This document shows positions 37,835-49,591 of a DNA stretch of 64,000 nt, piece after piece; position 1 is the first letter of the stretch; every line of letters starts with the position of its first letter. The translations under genes and the position numbers were made by a program. The notes under the pieces were generated by a model that had not been told where the DNA came from, ran no database searches, and saw only the letters and a program-made list of their open reading frames with translations. The stretch is from Epiperipatus broadwayi (taxonomy: Eukaryota; Onychophora; Udeonychophora; Euonychophora; Peripatidae): positions 1,210,381-1,274,380 of the forward strand of contig JAQFVV010012489.1 in NCBI GenBank assembly GCA_028023455.1, read 5' to 3'.

Positions 37835-38157
37835 CACTAAACATCACATGATCACTATTTCTTATGCTAGCAAATTACTGTTATTAAAACAGGCAAAACT
37901 CTCCATACAGTAGTGCCACTCAGTACCAACCAGAGTAATCAATGGACCAAAGCTCCTTACTGATGAAGGCCACAAGCCAGAAACTAGTCTTGGGATATTG
38001 GATGAGTAGGCACTAGATAGGGATTTTATGCACAAACATTCTGGCATCCATTGATTACTCTGGTTGGCACTGAGTGGCACTACTGTATGAGAGTTTTCCC
38101 TGTTTTAATAACAGTAATGTTCTAGCATAAGAAATAGTGATCATGTGATGTTTAGTG
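37835..38157 (+). repeat. Fold-back family D, best hairpin copy
   Basis: A 323-bp palindrome. The left arm, from CACTAAACATCACATGATC through AAACTCTCCATACAGTAG to AGAGTAATCAATGGA, pairs with the right arm, TCCATTGATTACTCT through CTACTGTATGAGAGTTTT to GATCATGTGATGTTTAGTG. Arms are about 110 bases and nearly identical. The spacer of about 100 bases carries CTGATGA (37960-37966), a GGC-CACAA-GCC stem-loop and GAAAC (37980-37984). The minus frame at 37862-38080 is a product of the repeat, not a gene. Confidence 0.9.
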
Positions 38158-38560
38158 GTTTAACACCAATCCTGCCTAATAGGATAGTGATTGCTATGGT
38201 TGTTAAAGAGCCAAAGACACCAAAATATATGGGTACTGAACTGGATTCAGACCCATATGTCTATATAAGCTATTGAGCTTAGATTGAAAATATTGTGTTT
38301 TAATTTTATTCTTATAGTTTTGTAGTTAAGTAGAGATAAAAGGTGGCTGATGGAGGGTTGCATTAAATCCTAAGATCTATGTGCAGTGCTCTCAGATCCA
38401 AAGCTTCTCACTGATGAAGGCCACAAGCCAGAAACTAGTCTGGGAGTATTGGATGAGTAGGTACTAAATATGGATTTTATGCACAAGCCTTCTGGCATCC
38501 ATTGATTACTCTGGTTGGCACTGAGTGGCACTACTGTGTGGAGAGTTTTGCCTGTTTTAA
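38158..38560 (+). repeat. Fold-back family D, adjacent partial copy
   Basis: Directly after the preceding hairpin comes the middle segment GCCAAAGACACCAAAATAT, then CTCACTGATGAAGGCC, the core GAAACTAGTCTGGGAG, and a right arm TCCATTGATTACTCTGG...AGTTTTGCCTGTTTTA. The hammerhead-like core (38411-38435) lies 451 bases after the one in the neighbouring copy, in the same orientation, giving a tandem-like arrangement. Confidence 0.75.
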
Positions 38561-39547
38561 TATTTACAAAGATAAGAAATTACTGAAATTCACCTATTTA
38601 ACAAAGTGAAATCTATTGCAAAAATAGAAAGCTATAAACATTCATTGTGTCTACTAAGTCCAAATTAAACTCACATCTATTTATTCGATTGTTCACAATA
38701 ACAAATTTTGTATATTAATTTTAAAAATGTCTAATTGGTAAAAAATAAAATACTAATTTAACAAGAAGTCCTAAGGTAACTTAATGTTTTAATACTAAAA
38801 TCAGTTTTGTCACTAATTCAATATACTATATCTTAAATCTATCATCTTTCTGGATGCTCAATTAAGAATCCTTAGAATAACTGAAGCAATATGGTATAAG
38901 AAATGGATTTTACATGCCGCTCCAAACAAAACATTTTTCCATATTCAATAATAAAATCAATTCGATTTTATCTTCCTTGGTGTTACAAAATCATAGTAAT
39001 AGATTTAAATTAACACATGGCCATTTTTATTTATTTGCTTAAGAAATGGGATTATATGGTCTCAGACTAATATGGTTGTGACTAAGCACAAATCACTAAA
39101 CATATAATTAAGGATTGTTAAATTTTATACAAAATAGATGGAATTAATAAAACGTTAGAAGGTATATATTTCTGATTGGGATCTCTAGAGTTTTTTTATA
39201 ATAATGCTTCATAAAAAAAAGCTTATTATGTTAAATAAATAAATAATGCTTAATATCATATCACAAATATGTAAACAATCATCATTCTATAATTACTGTT
39301 TTTTAAAATGTTTATATCTTTAAATATATATATAGTAAAAATTATTTAAGAAAACATAGATGTTAGTTAAAATTGCACTTTGCATTTCAGCCTTTGACCT
39401 GTTATTCTAAATTATTTATAGTATAATAGACAAACAATAATAATTCTTATACTTAACTAAGTAGCTTTAATGCTATTTTATTTATTTGTAAAGTAATTAT
39501 ATATTTCCTTTGCACTTAATAAATAATCACAACTTAACCTATTATTA
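38561..39547. other. AT-rich sequence, no gene seen
   Basis: Nothing recognised. Confidence 0.5.
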
Positions 39548-39780
39548 ACTGAAATACAGGCTTATTATATACCTGTATCAATATATATATATATATATAT
39601 ATAGGGTATATGAGCACAGACTTTCACATGACCCACTACTCCCCACTCTACCTCATATCACTGATACACTTGAACACATATATGTCAAAAAGATAAATAA
39701 TCACCAATAAGGTATTTTGTGCTAAACCAGCAATCACCAATTGGTCCAGATTATCATCTCTACACATATATGCAATAAGT

Positions 39781-39818
<38 letters not shown>

Positions 39819-39935
39819 AGTTCTCATATATATATATTAAGATAGACATTCTTCATACTTTAATGGACAGGTTTCAATCGACTCCACACTCCAACTCTTC
39901 AACCATCCATCCAATTGAAAATCAAATGACATCCT
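39548..39935 (+). repeat. Dispersed repeat family R, long copy with internal (AT)n
   Basis: From ACAGGCTTATTATATACCTG, across an (AT)n tract at about 39582-39602, to GAGCACAGACTTTCACATGA, GATAAATAATCACCAATAA and TTGGTCCAGATTATCATCTC. A second (AT)n tract (about 39785-39814) interrupts the repeat before TTAAGATAGACATTCTTC and CCATCCATCC. The microsatellites sit at positions that are short TA-rich stretches in the copy at 16805, suggesting expansion inside the repeat. Confidence 0.7.
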
Positions 39936-40903
39936 GTTTTTATTGTGTTGAAAAAAATTTATGTGTTGCATTTAAGTTAAAAAAATTAAATATAAAGTAA
40001 GTTTAGTTATAAGTGACTTCATGGAGCAGAAGTAATCTCTCCACCTGTCACATCCTAAAGCTGGGTTCAAATCTAATCTTTGTAAACCTGGTAGAATGTT
40101 TCTGGTTTTAATAAGATTACAGATTTTTGTTTGTTGCTCATCCAATATCAACTTAACTAACAATTCAACTTTAATTGGTAACTTGAAATTCAGTGATTAT
40201 AAAATGAAAAATAAAAATAAATCACTTTATTATTCAGAATTTCATAAAATATTTGAATGTTGGAAGAACCAGAATTGATCCAAGAACCATATATTCTAGA
40301 ATCTTACATTCTTTGCACAGCCAATAATTGGATTGCTTTCATCATTGAATATAAATAAGCACATTACATGGAAAAACATCTTAATTTTAAATTGTAACTA
40401 GATTTGAATTTCACACCATAACTCTCTTGGGTAGATCCATTAACTATAACTTCATAAAGTTTTTTACACATGTATATTCTATCACAAGCATTATACTTTT
40501 AAAAATGAATTATGATTGACTTGTAATGAAAAATTATTATAGTAGCAATTTCACATGACTTTCTAAGTTTATTCCAGTATAAAAGATCTGGTTTTGGAAT
40601 AAAAATTAACATAATAAGTTATTTAAAATAATCATTAAACTATTCCAAATTTAATATTACTATATTATATACAACAAACATCTAATAACATATAAAAACT
40701 TGAAATGACGATTTTTGTTATTTGTTCAAAGTGTGTAAGAAAACAATAATAAAATTCATCAGATATTTGTATTAGCTGCAGAAAAATGTATAAATTGCAG
40801 AAGATTATGAACTATGTTTAAGTATATTTCTATTCTTAGAATAAACCCATTTGTTTACAATGTGGAACTTTTTGTATTTTAACTTGAAGTAAGTAGGTAA
40901 AAC
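39936..40903. other. AT-rich sequence, no gene seen
   Basis: Small frames at 39972-40163 and 40096-40278 overlap on opposite strands and show no domain. Confidence 0.5.
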
Positions 40904-40913
40904 ATAAAACAAT

Positions 40914-41020
40914 GTCAAGCATTGGTGGTCAAGAGGTCAGCGACAGCTGCTTTACAAGCAGTTGTGCCAGGTTAGCAGGTTCGCTTCCCAGCTGATGCTA
41001 TGACACATGAGGAAAAAAAG
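40914..41020 (+). mobile_element. tRNA-like SINE (copy 3)
   Basis: Same body as the copy at 23278: GTCAAGCATTGGTGGTCAAG, CTGC-TTTACAA-GCAG, GGTTCGCTTCCCAGC (a close B-box match), GATGCTATGACACATGAG and a short A-rich tail. It is flanked by ATAAAACAAT at 40904-40913 and 41021-41030, a 10-bp TSD. Confidence 0.9.
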
Positions 41021-41234
41021 ATAAAACAATCTATAAATAATGTTTACCTGAAGGGTTTGTGTTGATGGTATTTTAGTTGTATGTATATGTCGATTTCCAT
41101 CATCATTAAAAAAATATTTTTCTTCAAATTTTATCGAAATTTTCCAATTACATTCAACTATTAGTAATAGCATACAGGTTAGTATATACATAATGTTTTG
41201 AATGTATTATCTTTCACTCTTTTTCAGGTGTTGC

Positions 41235-41618
41235 TGGCCTGAATGTGGATCTTTAGATTCTTGAATATTGAATTTTAAAATATTTTTTAACAAAGTAAAC
41301 TATTTACCAAAGGCAATTTTCAATAGAAATTTCATATAATGATCTATGAGGTTTCTTCTGATTTTTCACTTTTGCCTAAGAGTAAAGTTAATTGATGGTT
41401 TCCAAACATTGTGTAGTGTCATGCTGTTATTATGTGACAATACATAATGTCTGGAAACCACTAATTAATTTTCTTTTAGAAGAAGTGGACAAATTAGAAG
41501 GTACCTCTTCAATAAGAGTATGAAATTTCTACTGGAAATTGCCTTTGGCAAACTTTACCTTGCAATTCAATATTCAAGAATAATCTTAAGGCCCAGATTT
41601 GATTACCATGCTATTACT
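41235..41618. repeat. Fold-back element, family E
   Basis: A palindrome of about 385 bases. Left arm blocks GATTCTTGAATATTGAATT (41256), CCAAAGGCAATTTTCAATAG and TGGTTTCCAAACATTGTG pair with right arm blocks ATGTCTGGAAACCA, GGAAATTGCCTTTGG and AATTCAATATTCAAGAA (ending 41580). The centre is near 41427. No other copy was found in this window. The arms carry no open frame. Confidence 0.75.
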
Positions 41619-42689
41619 GGCACTGGTTAGGTCAGAAAAATTTGAATAAGAGAGAACAATATTACTCAAAGCATTGTGTATATATTAACCTATGTGCTAT
41701 TATTAACAGTTGAATGTAATTGGAAAATTTAAATAAAGTTTATATTTGTTCTTTCCTAAACACATTCAATCTTTAATGTTAAATGATGGAAATTCCAATA
41801 TATAAGTATAGTCTTTAATAATCTATGAAGCACATACGATATGCAAGTTGTAGAAGCTATACGTCCGAAAAATATTAATCACTCAGTTAAGACTGAGCGC
41901 TTTCGAGGTTCCATGCCTCATAATCATAGCCATATTGAAAACTGCGGTATGAGTTTGAGTGCGTTTTTTCATTCTTCTTTTACCTGCCACCTAAGAATAG
42001 TAAAATACTCATTTTCTGACCAATATTAAATAGTTGGCCAAATTATATAAAAGAAAATTTCTAAGTTTGATTTGGAACTTGAAAAAATGTCTAAGTTTTA
42101 CCCCACGTGGACTTGCTATCACAAAGTCCTTCTAAATCGACGAAGATACTATTCAATTATAAATTTATTCTTTTGATTTTACTTTTAAAATATATGTATA
42201 AAAATATTTTTTATTTATTTTGATAATTTTGTTTTTTTTTTAAATATAGTTTTATATAAAAACACTAATTGTTCTTTTTTGTATTATAAATTAATTATTT
42301 AAAGCAAATTTTAATAATCAAAAGTAATTTAGCTTTTATGACTTTAATAACTAATTTTCAAACTAATTCCAAAGAGAATAATTTTAAAAAATTAACTCAA
42401 GTGGAAATAAATATTTTAGTAAAAATTTTCATTTATTTGGTTCATTAATTATTTTTTTAATTTTACAGTAATATTTTATTTTGTTTATTAATTTTTTCAT
42501 TTGTGACTGACATGAGGTATATATTTATTTTGCTAAAAAATTAAATTAGAAGCAAAAATCGTTATTTAAGCAGCAATATCTAAAAACAAAATTTATTTAT
42601 TTAACTGATCTGTCATGCTTAAAAATCTTTGAAAGTTGTTCTCTAACAAAAATCATTATATAAACATATAATTAAATTCATTTTAACAG
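41619..42689. other. AT-rich sequence with one GC-richer patch
   Basis: A patch at about 41840-42000 is less AT-rich and has an open frame (41841-42029, 62 codons) with no recognised domain. It contains a short hairpin, CTCAGTTAAGACTGAG. I compared it mentally with U snRNAs, 5S rRNA and tRNAs and found no match. The rest is AT-rich. Confidence 0.35.
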
Positions 42690-43075
42690 TAAAAAACTCT
42701 CTATACAGTAGTTCTATCAAGTGCAAGTCTTCATAATCAATGGATGCAGGAAGGTTTGTGCCTAAAATTTCTATCTAATGTACATCATTCAGTATCCCCA
42801 GACTAATTTTTAGCTTGTAACTTTTCTCAGCAAGGAACCTTGGAATTTAGAACACTACACCTAGATCTTAGGATATAATGCAATCATCTAATAGCCACCA
42901 TTTACCTATTTGGTTAACTATAAATCTAGGAGCCCAAGATAACACAATGTTTCCTTCAAAAGCTTAGTTTCTTTTATAGTCATATAGATCTAAACTCAGT
43001 TCAGCATCCATACATTTTGATGTCTTTGGTTTTTCAAAAACTACAGTCTCCATTATTTTCTGGGCAGAATAGGCA
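42690..43075 (-). repeat. Fold-back family D, reversed decayed copy
   Basis: It contains AAACTCTCTATACAGTAG and CATAATCAATGGATGCAGG, then, reading on the minus strand, a decayed version of the hammerhead-like core (CTGAGAAAAGTTACAAGCT near 42830-42800). It ends with ACATTTTGATGTCTTTGG, the reverse of the middle segment in the copies at 36664 and 38158. It is adjacent to the next copy in the opposite orientation. Confidence 0.65.
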
Positions 43076-43084
43076 TAAAACCAT

Positions 43085-43485
43085 CAAGACATCATATGAT
43101 TACCACTTCATATGCTTATGCAGACTGTTCATAACAATAGCAAACTCTCCATACAAAAGTGCTACCATGTGCAGGCCTTTGTAATCAATGGATTGAGAAA
43201 GGTTTGTGCATAAAATCTTCATCTAATGCCTACTCATCTAATATCCCTGACTAATGGCTTTTATCTAAATCTAGAGCTCCTCACTGATGAAAGCCACAAG
43301 CTAGAAACTAGTCTGGGGATATTGAATGAGTAGGCACTAGATAACAATTTGATACACAAACCTTCCTGTATCCATTGATTATGAAGGCTTGCACATGGTG
43401 TCACTACTGTATGGAGAGTTTGCTACTGCAATTAACCGCCTGTGTAAGCATATGAAACGGTGATTATGTGATGTTTTGATGATTT
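43085..43485 (+). repeat. Fold-back family D, full copy
   Basis: The left arm CATCATATGATTACCACTTC ... AAACTCTCCATACAAAAGTG ... GTAATCAATGGA pairs with the right arm TCCATTGATTATGAAGG ... CTACTGTATGGAGAGTTT ... GGTGATTATGTGATG. The spacer carries CTGATGA (43284-43290), AGC-CACAA-GCT and GAAAC (43304-43308). Confidence 0.8.
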
Positions 43486-44235
43486 TAAATTCAATTTACT
43501 ATAGATTTATTTAAAAAAAGATTTCTAAATTTCATTTTATATTAATTTTGCCTTTAAAGACAGGATAAACAATAGGATCTTTCTATTGACAAAATGTTGA
43601 TTGATTGCTCATAATATTCTGACATGATGTTTGCTAACAATGTCCTTAAAAAATTTATTTCCAGATCAAAACTCAACTTATCAACAATTTGTAAATGCCA
43701 CATGATCTCCTGGACAAACAATCTTTCAATGATTATTAACTGGTTGAATAAATACATTTTATTAGAGATTATGAGGATCAACATTTATTAGCCTGTATTT
43801 GCAGCTTACTCGATACTGTTGTATAATATAGTAATTTAATTTCTAGATTAAGTATAGGTTGGACTGAAAAGAATGATATAAATAGTGATTTTTTAAATAT
43901 AAATTATAGCATTTTAAACACCAGTGGAGCTTCTTATTTAACTAAAATGTAAGTTAGCAGCAACAATATTGCATTTTTTCCTCATAAGCTTCCAAGAGGA
44001 GTTATTTTTATCCATACCATAATTAGATAGAACAATAATTAACTATTATATAATATTGAGCTTAAATTTTGTTTAGGATGGAAATTTGAAATATAAGATG
44101 TTATATTAGATACTGAAAGACATTTAAAATATTCTTATTCATAGTATTATAAGATATATAACTGCACTGAATTAGTTATTTTGTAGCTTGATACTTACAA
44201 TAATGATAGAATATTATGCAAGTTAAAGTGATACT
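43486..44235. other. AT-rich sequence, no gene seen
   Basis: The minus frame at 43554-43784 has no recognisable domain. Confidence 0.5.
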
Positions 44236-44326
44236 CTTTCTTCCAAAGTGTAAGCTTGTGGTTAAGACCTGTAGAGGTCCCTACTATCGCATTTTTACAT
44301 GCATATTCTTGAGGTTACAGCCTTAG
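44236..44326 (-). repeat. Fold-back family A, single arm (reverse orientation)
   Basis: CTTTCTTCCAAAGTGTAAGC, GGTTAAGACCTGTAGAGGTC and CTTGAGGTTACAGCCTTAG are the reverse complement of the arm at 4262-4400. The shared flank TAAATATTACTTACATAATC also occurs after the partial copy at about 7144, so the repeat extends beyond the palindromic part. Confidence 0.65.
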
Positions 44327-46009
44327 TAAATATTACTTACATAATCAATGTGTGTTTAAATAAATTTATAATTACAATTTTTATGTATCTGTGCATGCAT
44401 ATTTCTGTGACAGGTTCACTTCTAGTTTAATATAGGAAAAAAGTTCCAAAAAAGTAGGCAATTTAGTTCAGATCTGAATCAGAAAAGGAATTTTTTTTTT
44501 TTAGTTTTGTCATTCATTCTCTGTATATAAAATTATTATTCCTGCTTGAACATTTTTTCACTTATTTGTATATGTTTACAGGAAATATACTCATAGATAA
44601 ATTAAGTAAAATGTTTTACCAAAAGTGACTTTTATAATTTTTTTTTTTCTAAATTTGAAAAGTATTATAACTGGATGGTAAAACTGCAGCTATGTTACAG
44701 AGTATGATAGCTTGTTTTCAATGATTATTTTTTTAAACTTTTTATTCTGACAAAATAACGTTTTTCTTAGCTTATTCTTCACATACCCACAACACTTATT
44801 CTTACTTTACTTCAGAAGATCTATTAAAGATTGAGTAATCTATGAAAACTAACTGATAATTCTGTTATGTCCACATTCCCAAAACTAGCGTCTGGTTTTA
44901 CCTTCACTATTGAAGTCATCTTTAACCCATTTATTCTAACTAGCTAAATGTCCAATGTCAATGTTACAGATATTGCTGAGAAACTAATATCATAAAAGTC
45001 TCATAATGATTAAGTGAATGAAGATTGTAAAAATAAAAAAGCAATCACTTTGTCACTGCTTATTATTTATTTACAGCATTTAGATGGCTTTTCTTCAGAG
45101 CAAAAACCTCTCCGACATCCTTTTATAGTAAAATAATAAAGAGAAAAGCACAACTAATTAGATTACTCACTTCTGGATGATTAGAGTGCTAATATGTTTT
45201 TATCTTTATTTTATTTTTAGTTACCAATGATTAAATACTGATTTACCAATCAATACTGTATTGTTAGTTAGGCTGAATTCGAGTGGCTACCTAAAAAAAA
45301 AAAATCTCAAATTTATCGGAAAAAAATTCTAAGTTTATTTGACCTGGATTCAAATTGAGGTTGTAGATATTGATAAATATTATTTTTGCATTATGAGCCT
45401 CTTTACAGTAAATTTTCATAAATAAAGGTTTATCCATCATTTATCCTCCACAAACATTATCTCTAGGAAGCGCATCACATGACATGGCCCTTAATATTTT
45501 TGACATGAATAATGGCCATACTTATCACTAGTAATGAATAATGAGGATGGTGATGATTGACAGTTTAAATAAATCGTTAAAATATATATATTATAAATAT
45601 TTTTTCATAAAAAATTTGAATTTAATAATATATTATCATTATTTGCCTAATTTTTTTATTCAGCTTATTAATACAATGTAATAGTTATCTTCATGCATAA
45701 AGAACACTTTTTACGCGTTAATTATAGTTTATGAATACATTTTCTTTCTCCCTCCTCCTCAGAATACATCATTTGTTTTTCATTATGAACGAAGTAAAGC
45801 AATTTAAAATGTTAATTGCTTTGGCAGCCTCTTGCTTGTTTAAGAATATATAAATATATCCCCAATCATGATCACACTTTTAAATAATTAATAAATACGT
45901 AATTATCTCTTTAACAAGTATGCTTCCTATTTTATTTATAAAAATAATCACTTTATTTAATCTGCATGATTAATTTTACCCAAAGCTTTAGACATGATAA
46001 TTATGAATT
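44327..46009. other. AT-rich sequence, no gene seen
   Basis: No recognised gene or repeat. Confidence 0.5.
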
Positions 46010-47842
46010 TCTTAGAAAATAAGGTGTCAATATTCATGTTTCGAAAATTGATATAAAAAGTTAATATTTTTAAAATAATTATGATGATTCTTTTTGAAAT
46101 ATATATATATGAATATGTGATAAATTGTTGAAATTAGATAAATGACAATAAGTTATCTCATTGTAAAACTATACTATTACTTTTGCAATGGAGGCGTGTT
46201 TCTGCTATATTTTGATCCAATCCCCTCTTGTCTACATTACATATTGCATATAATATCACATTTTACTGATGAACTTTAATTAGAATAGAATATTTATGGT
46301 TTATTTACCTGCAAGTAGACAGAATTTTTTAACAAGCTCATATATATAGTACCGCTGCTTTTTTATATGTTTAGAATTTATATATCTGTCATAAACAAAA
46401 TATTAAAAAATAATAATGGAGTTGTTGAAAAATTGAAAGGACACATTTACATATATTTTACTAAGTCTGTGTTCATTCTTTCATTCACTGAATAAAATAA
46501 GGAAAAAAAATTAATGTACTTCATTTTCATTTTTTAAATAAAATAACTAGTGAATTGTCTAACTTTCATTGCAATTAAGTACATTCTGGTGAGATTTATT
46601 TAAACACTTTTACTCTTTCAGTGAATGTTTCTGTCTGTGTACAGACATTCACATTTTTGGATTTTTCTCCAATTAAGATTTTTTTTTTAGTTTTAACTAA
46701 ATAATGTATATATAATTTTTTTTAAATAATATTATTAAGTAAACAATACTAGCTGACTAAAAGGTAGAAAAATAACAAAGTAATTTGAGTAAAAAGTTTA
46801 GAAAATAACTGAATCTCAATTAATTTGCCATTCTTAGAAATATATTAGAGGTCTTAAGAATCTAGACTTGTTATAAAACAATTGGAAAAGCAGGAATATT
46901 ATCATTTCATAAAAGCATTTGAGGCCTTTTGATTTTTATGATTTATTTGAGCCTCAAATATCTTTTTGTAATAACAATATTCTGGCAATTTACAATTGTT
47001 TTATAACAAATCTAGATTCTTAAGATCTGTGATATTTTCCAAGAATGAAAAATTAGCTGACGTTCAATTATTTTCTACTTTTTGGTTGAATTACTTTGTT
47101 ATTTTTCTACTTTTTAATTGGTTAGTACTGCTTACATACATATTATTTGGTTAAAGCTTAAAAAAAAATCTCAGCTGGTGCAAATTTCTAAAATGTAGGT
47201 GTACAAATAGAAACATACACAGACAAGGCAAGAGTGTTTAACAAAGGATCTCATCAGATTGTATTTAGTTGCAATGAAAGTCAGACAATTCACTAGGTAT
47301 TTTATTTAAAAAATAAAGTGCAGCACATTAAGCTTTTTCCTTATTCTTATTTTATTCAAAGAATGAAAAAATGAACACAGACTCAGTAAAATATATGTAA
47401 ATGCATTCTCTAAATTTTTAAATAACTATATTATTATTTTTTAAAAATTTTGGTTATGCTGTATAGAAACTCATATATACATTCTAAACATATAAAAAAA
47501 GTAGCTGTGCTATATATATGGGCTTGTTAAAAAGTTCTGCACATTTGCTGTTAAATAAACTATAAATACTCTATTCGAATTAAAGTTTATCAATAAAGTA
47601 TATTATATGCAATGTACACAAGAAAGGATTGGATTAAAATATAGCAGAAATTGTGCCTCCACAGTAAAAGTAACAGTATAGTTCTACAATTAGAAAACTT
47701 ATTGTTATCTATTTAACTTTAACAATTTATCATATATACATATGTATATATATCTCAAAGAGAATCATCATAATTATTTAAAAATTATTAACTTTTTATA
47801 TAAATTTTCGAAACATAAATATTTGATCTTATTTTTTCAATA
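46010..47842. repeat. Giant imperfect palindrome (fold-back family F), arms about 0.9 kb
   Basis: The left arm (about 46010-46925) and right arm (about 46951-47842) are reverse complements along their whole length, with small indels and an identity of perhaps 80% by eye. Landmarks pair in mirrored order: TTCGAAAATTGATATAAAAAG with TTTTTATATAAATTTTCGAA; CAATGGAGGCG with the GTGCCTCCAC region; CTGAGTCTGTGTTCATT-type blocks; TTGTTATAAAACAATTG with CAATTGTTTTATAACAA. The loop is about 25 bases (46926-46950) between GAGGC and GCCTC. No arm contains a long open frame or recognised protein motif. The origin could be a large fold-back transposon, a non-autonomous element, or an inverted duplication. 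Confidence 0.85.
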
Positions 47843-48800
47843 ATATTTTTCTTTTATAGTAATGTAGTAGTGATCTCATTGTCAATAAATTATAATGTCT
47901 CTAATTGTTTTTAAGTTTTTAAGTTAGTATCAACTTTAAGTTTGTTCTTAAATTTTAAACACAAAATATTGCCCATCATTTTCAAAAAGAAAATAAAGGT
48001 AAGATTAAAATGTAAGTACTTTCAACATGAATCAAAATTTTCTATTAATTATTATCATTCATGTACAGCACTCCAAAATTTAAAAACTGTTTTGCTGGAG
48101 TATTGTAAAATTTATTTACAAATATTATTTTATTTTTTAAACTTGATCACGTTTAGTACTTCAGAGATGGAGAAATGGCTCCTCACATATCATAAAATAT
48201 ATTGAATTTACAGATTTTTTTTTTGTTTATTTATATTTTTGTTCATGTATATTTTTTGAATAGTATATAACTGAGATTATGTACATTGATATAACACATT
48301 GTATTTTACTAATTAACTTTATCGAGGTTAAAGCTTTAGTAAATATTAATTAACTTTTGTAAAATATGTAATGATATAAGGAAACAGTGTATAATCTATA
48401 GCAAGATTACAACTGACATTTTCTACATTTTTACCTGGATTTTATTTAAATAACAATAACAGTAGTAGTAGTAGTAGTTGAATGGGAGATCATATGATGT
48501 TTACGTATTCAAATAGTAGGTTGGGCATGAAGTTTTATTTATTTTCCCAAACCGAGTTTTTTTTATAACTTTTTTGGTTCAAAATTGATTCTGGAATCTT
48601 CAGCTTTTGAGTATGTCATTCTATCTTTGCATTGCATTTTTAAATTTATGAAATAAATTTATTATTGTCAAGTAATAATGCATATATTGATTTGATTTTT
48701 TAAACATTATGATTTTTAGTATAATAATATTGATTATTCTTCTTAATGTGTGTGTATATATTTATATTGTATTGGAAGAAAAGTCATGATTGGAAGTTTG
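47843..48800. other. AT-rich sequence, no gene seen
   Basis: Contains a short (AGT)n run at about 48462-48478 and a terminal-type piece of fold-back family A (GCTTTAGTAAATATTA) at about 48332. The plus frame at 47942-48205 has no domain. Confidence 0.45.
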
Positions 48801-48804
48801 AAGG

Positions 48805-48819
48805 ATATATATATATATA

Positions 48820-48885
<66 letters not shown>
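48805..48885. repeat. (AT)n microsatellite, about 80 bases
   Basis: Two AT-dinucleotide tracts are separated by a short TTATTT, followed by a run of T. The several long frames that overlap it (on both strands) encode only I-Y repeats and are artefacts. Confidence 0.95.
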
Positions 48886-48892
<7 letters not shown>

Positions 48893-49558
48893 TTTTACAG
48901 AATGGTTTTTCTTCCCCAAAAGAGAGATTAAACAAAAGGAAGGTTTTTTCATTTTTAAATTCAAGATCTTATACCCACACACAATGAACTTAAACATATG
49001 CATTATCACATTTTTAAATTATCTAGTTTTCTAATGCATTCTCTTATTATTATTATCCTTATCATCTTCATCATCATCATTATTATTATATATTTTCATT
49101 TATATTTATCTGACTATGGATGAACACTTCTTTTTAAGATTAAAATTTAATTATTAGCAGTATATATTTATTTTAGATTGCACTTAATATTTAATTATGT
49201 TTAAGTATTTCATTTAGTTTTTATACAAATATTAATATTGGACAGAATATTTTTTGTATACACACATACACACGTTTATTTATTCAATTGTACTTTTTAT
49301 AATTAAGCTTGCAGTCTTTTGTGTAGTTTGATTAGTAAATAATGTAGTTTTTTTTAATGTACACTAAAATAAATTTATCATTGGTCGGTTAAATTTCTTT
49401 TCTAAAATCTTTTAACCAATAAGGTTTTTTTTGTCAAGTATGTTGCACATGTAATTTTTGAACCCTGCCATTTTAACTATATTCTTTCTTTCTGATGAAG
49501 ACCAGTCCTCTGGTTAAAATATAAAATTATTTTTACATACAAATAATTTTGTTTATAT

Positions 49559-49591
<33 letters not shown>

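Noticed and set aside
37862-38080. 72-codon minus-strand frame in family D
   Set aside because: It lies wholly inside the fold-back hairpin and reflects its GC-richer arms rather than a gene.
41841-42029. Small nuclear RNA or other pol III RNA gene in a GC-richer patch
   Set aside because: The sequence was compared from memory with U1-U6, U3, 5S and 7SK landmarks and no conserved block matched.
48868-48902. 3' splice site (T run followed by ACAG) before AATGG
   Set aside because: The pyrimidine run is the end of a microsatellite and no exon-like open frame with recognisable content follows.
48746-49034. Overlapping open frames on both strands with I-Y repeats
   Set aside because: They come from the (AT)n microsatellite, which has no stops in some frames; the same holds for 18522-18764 and 49977-50255.
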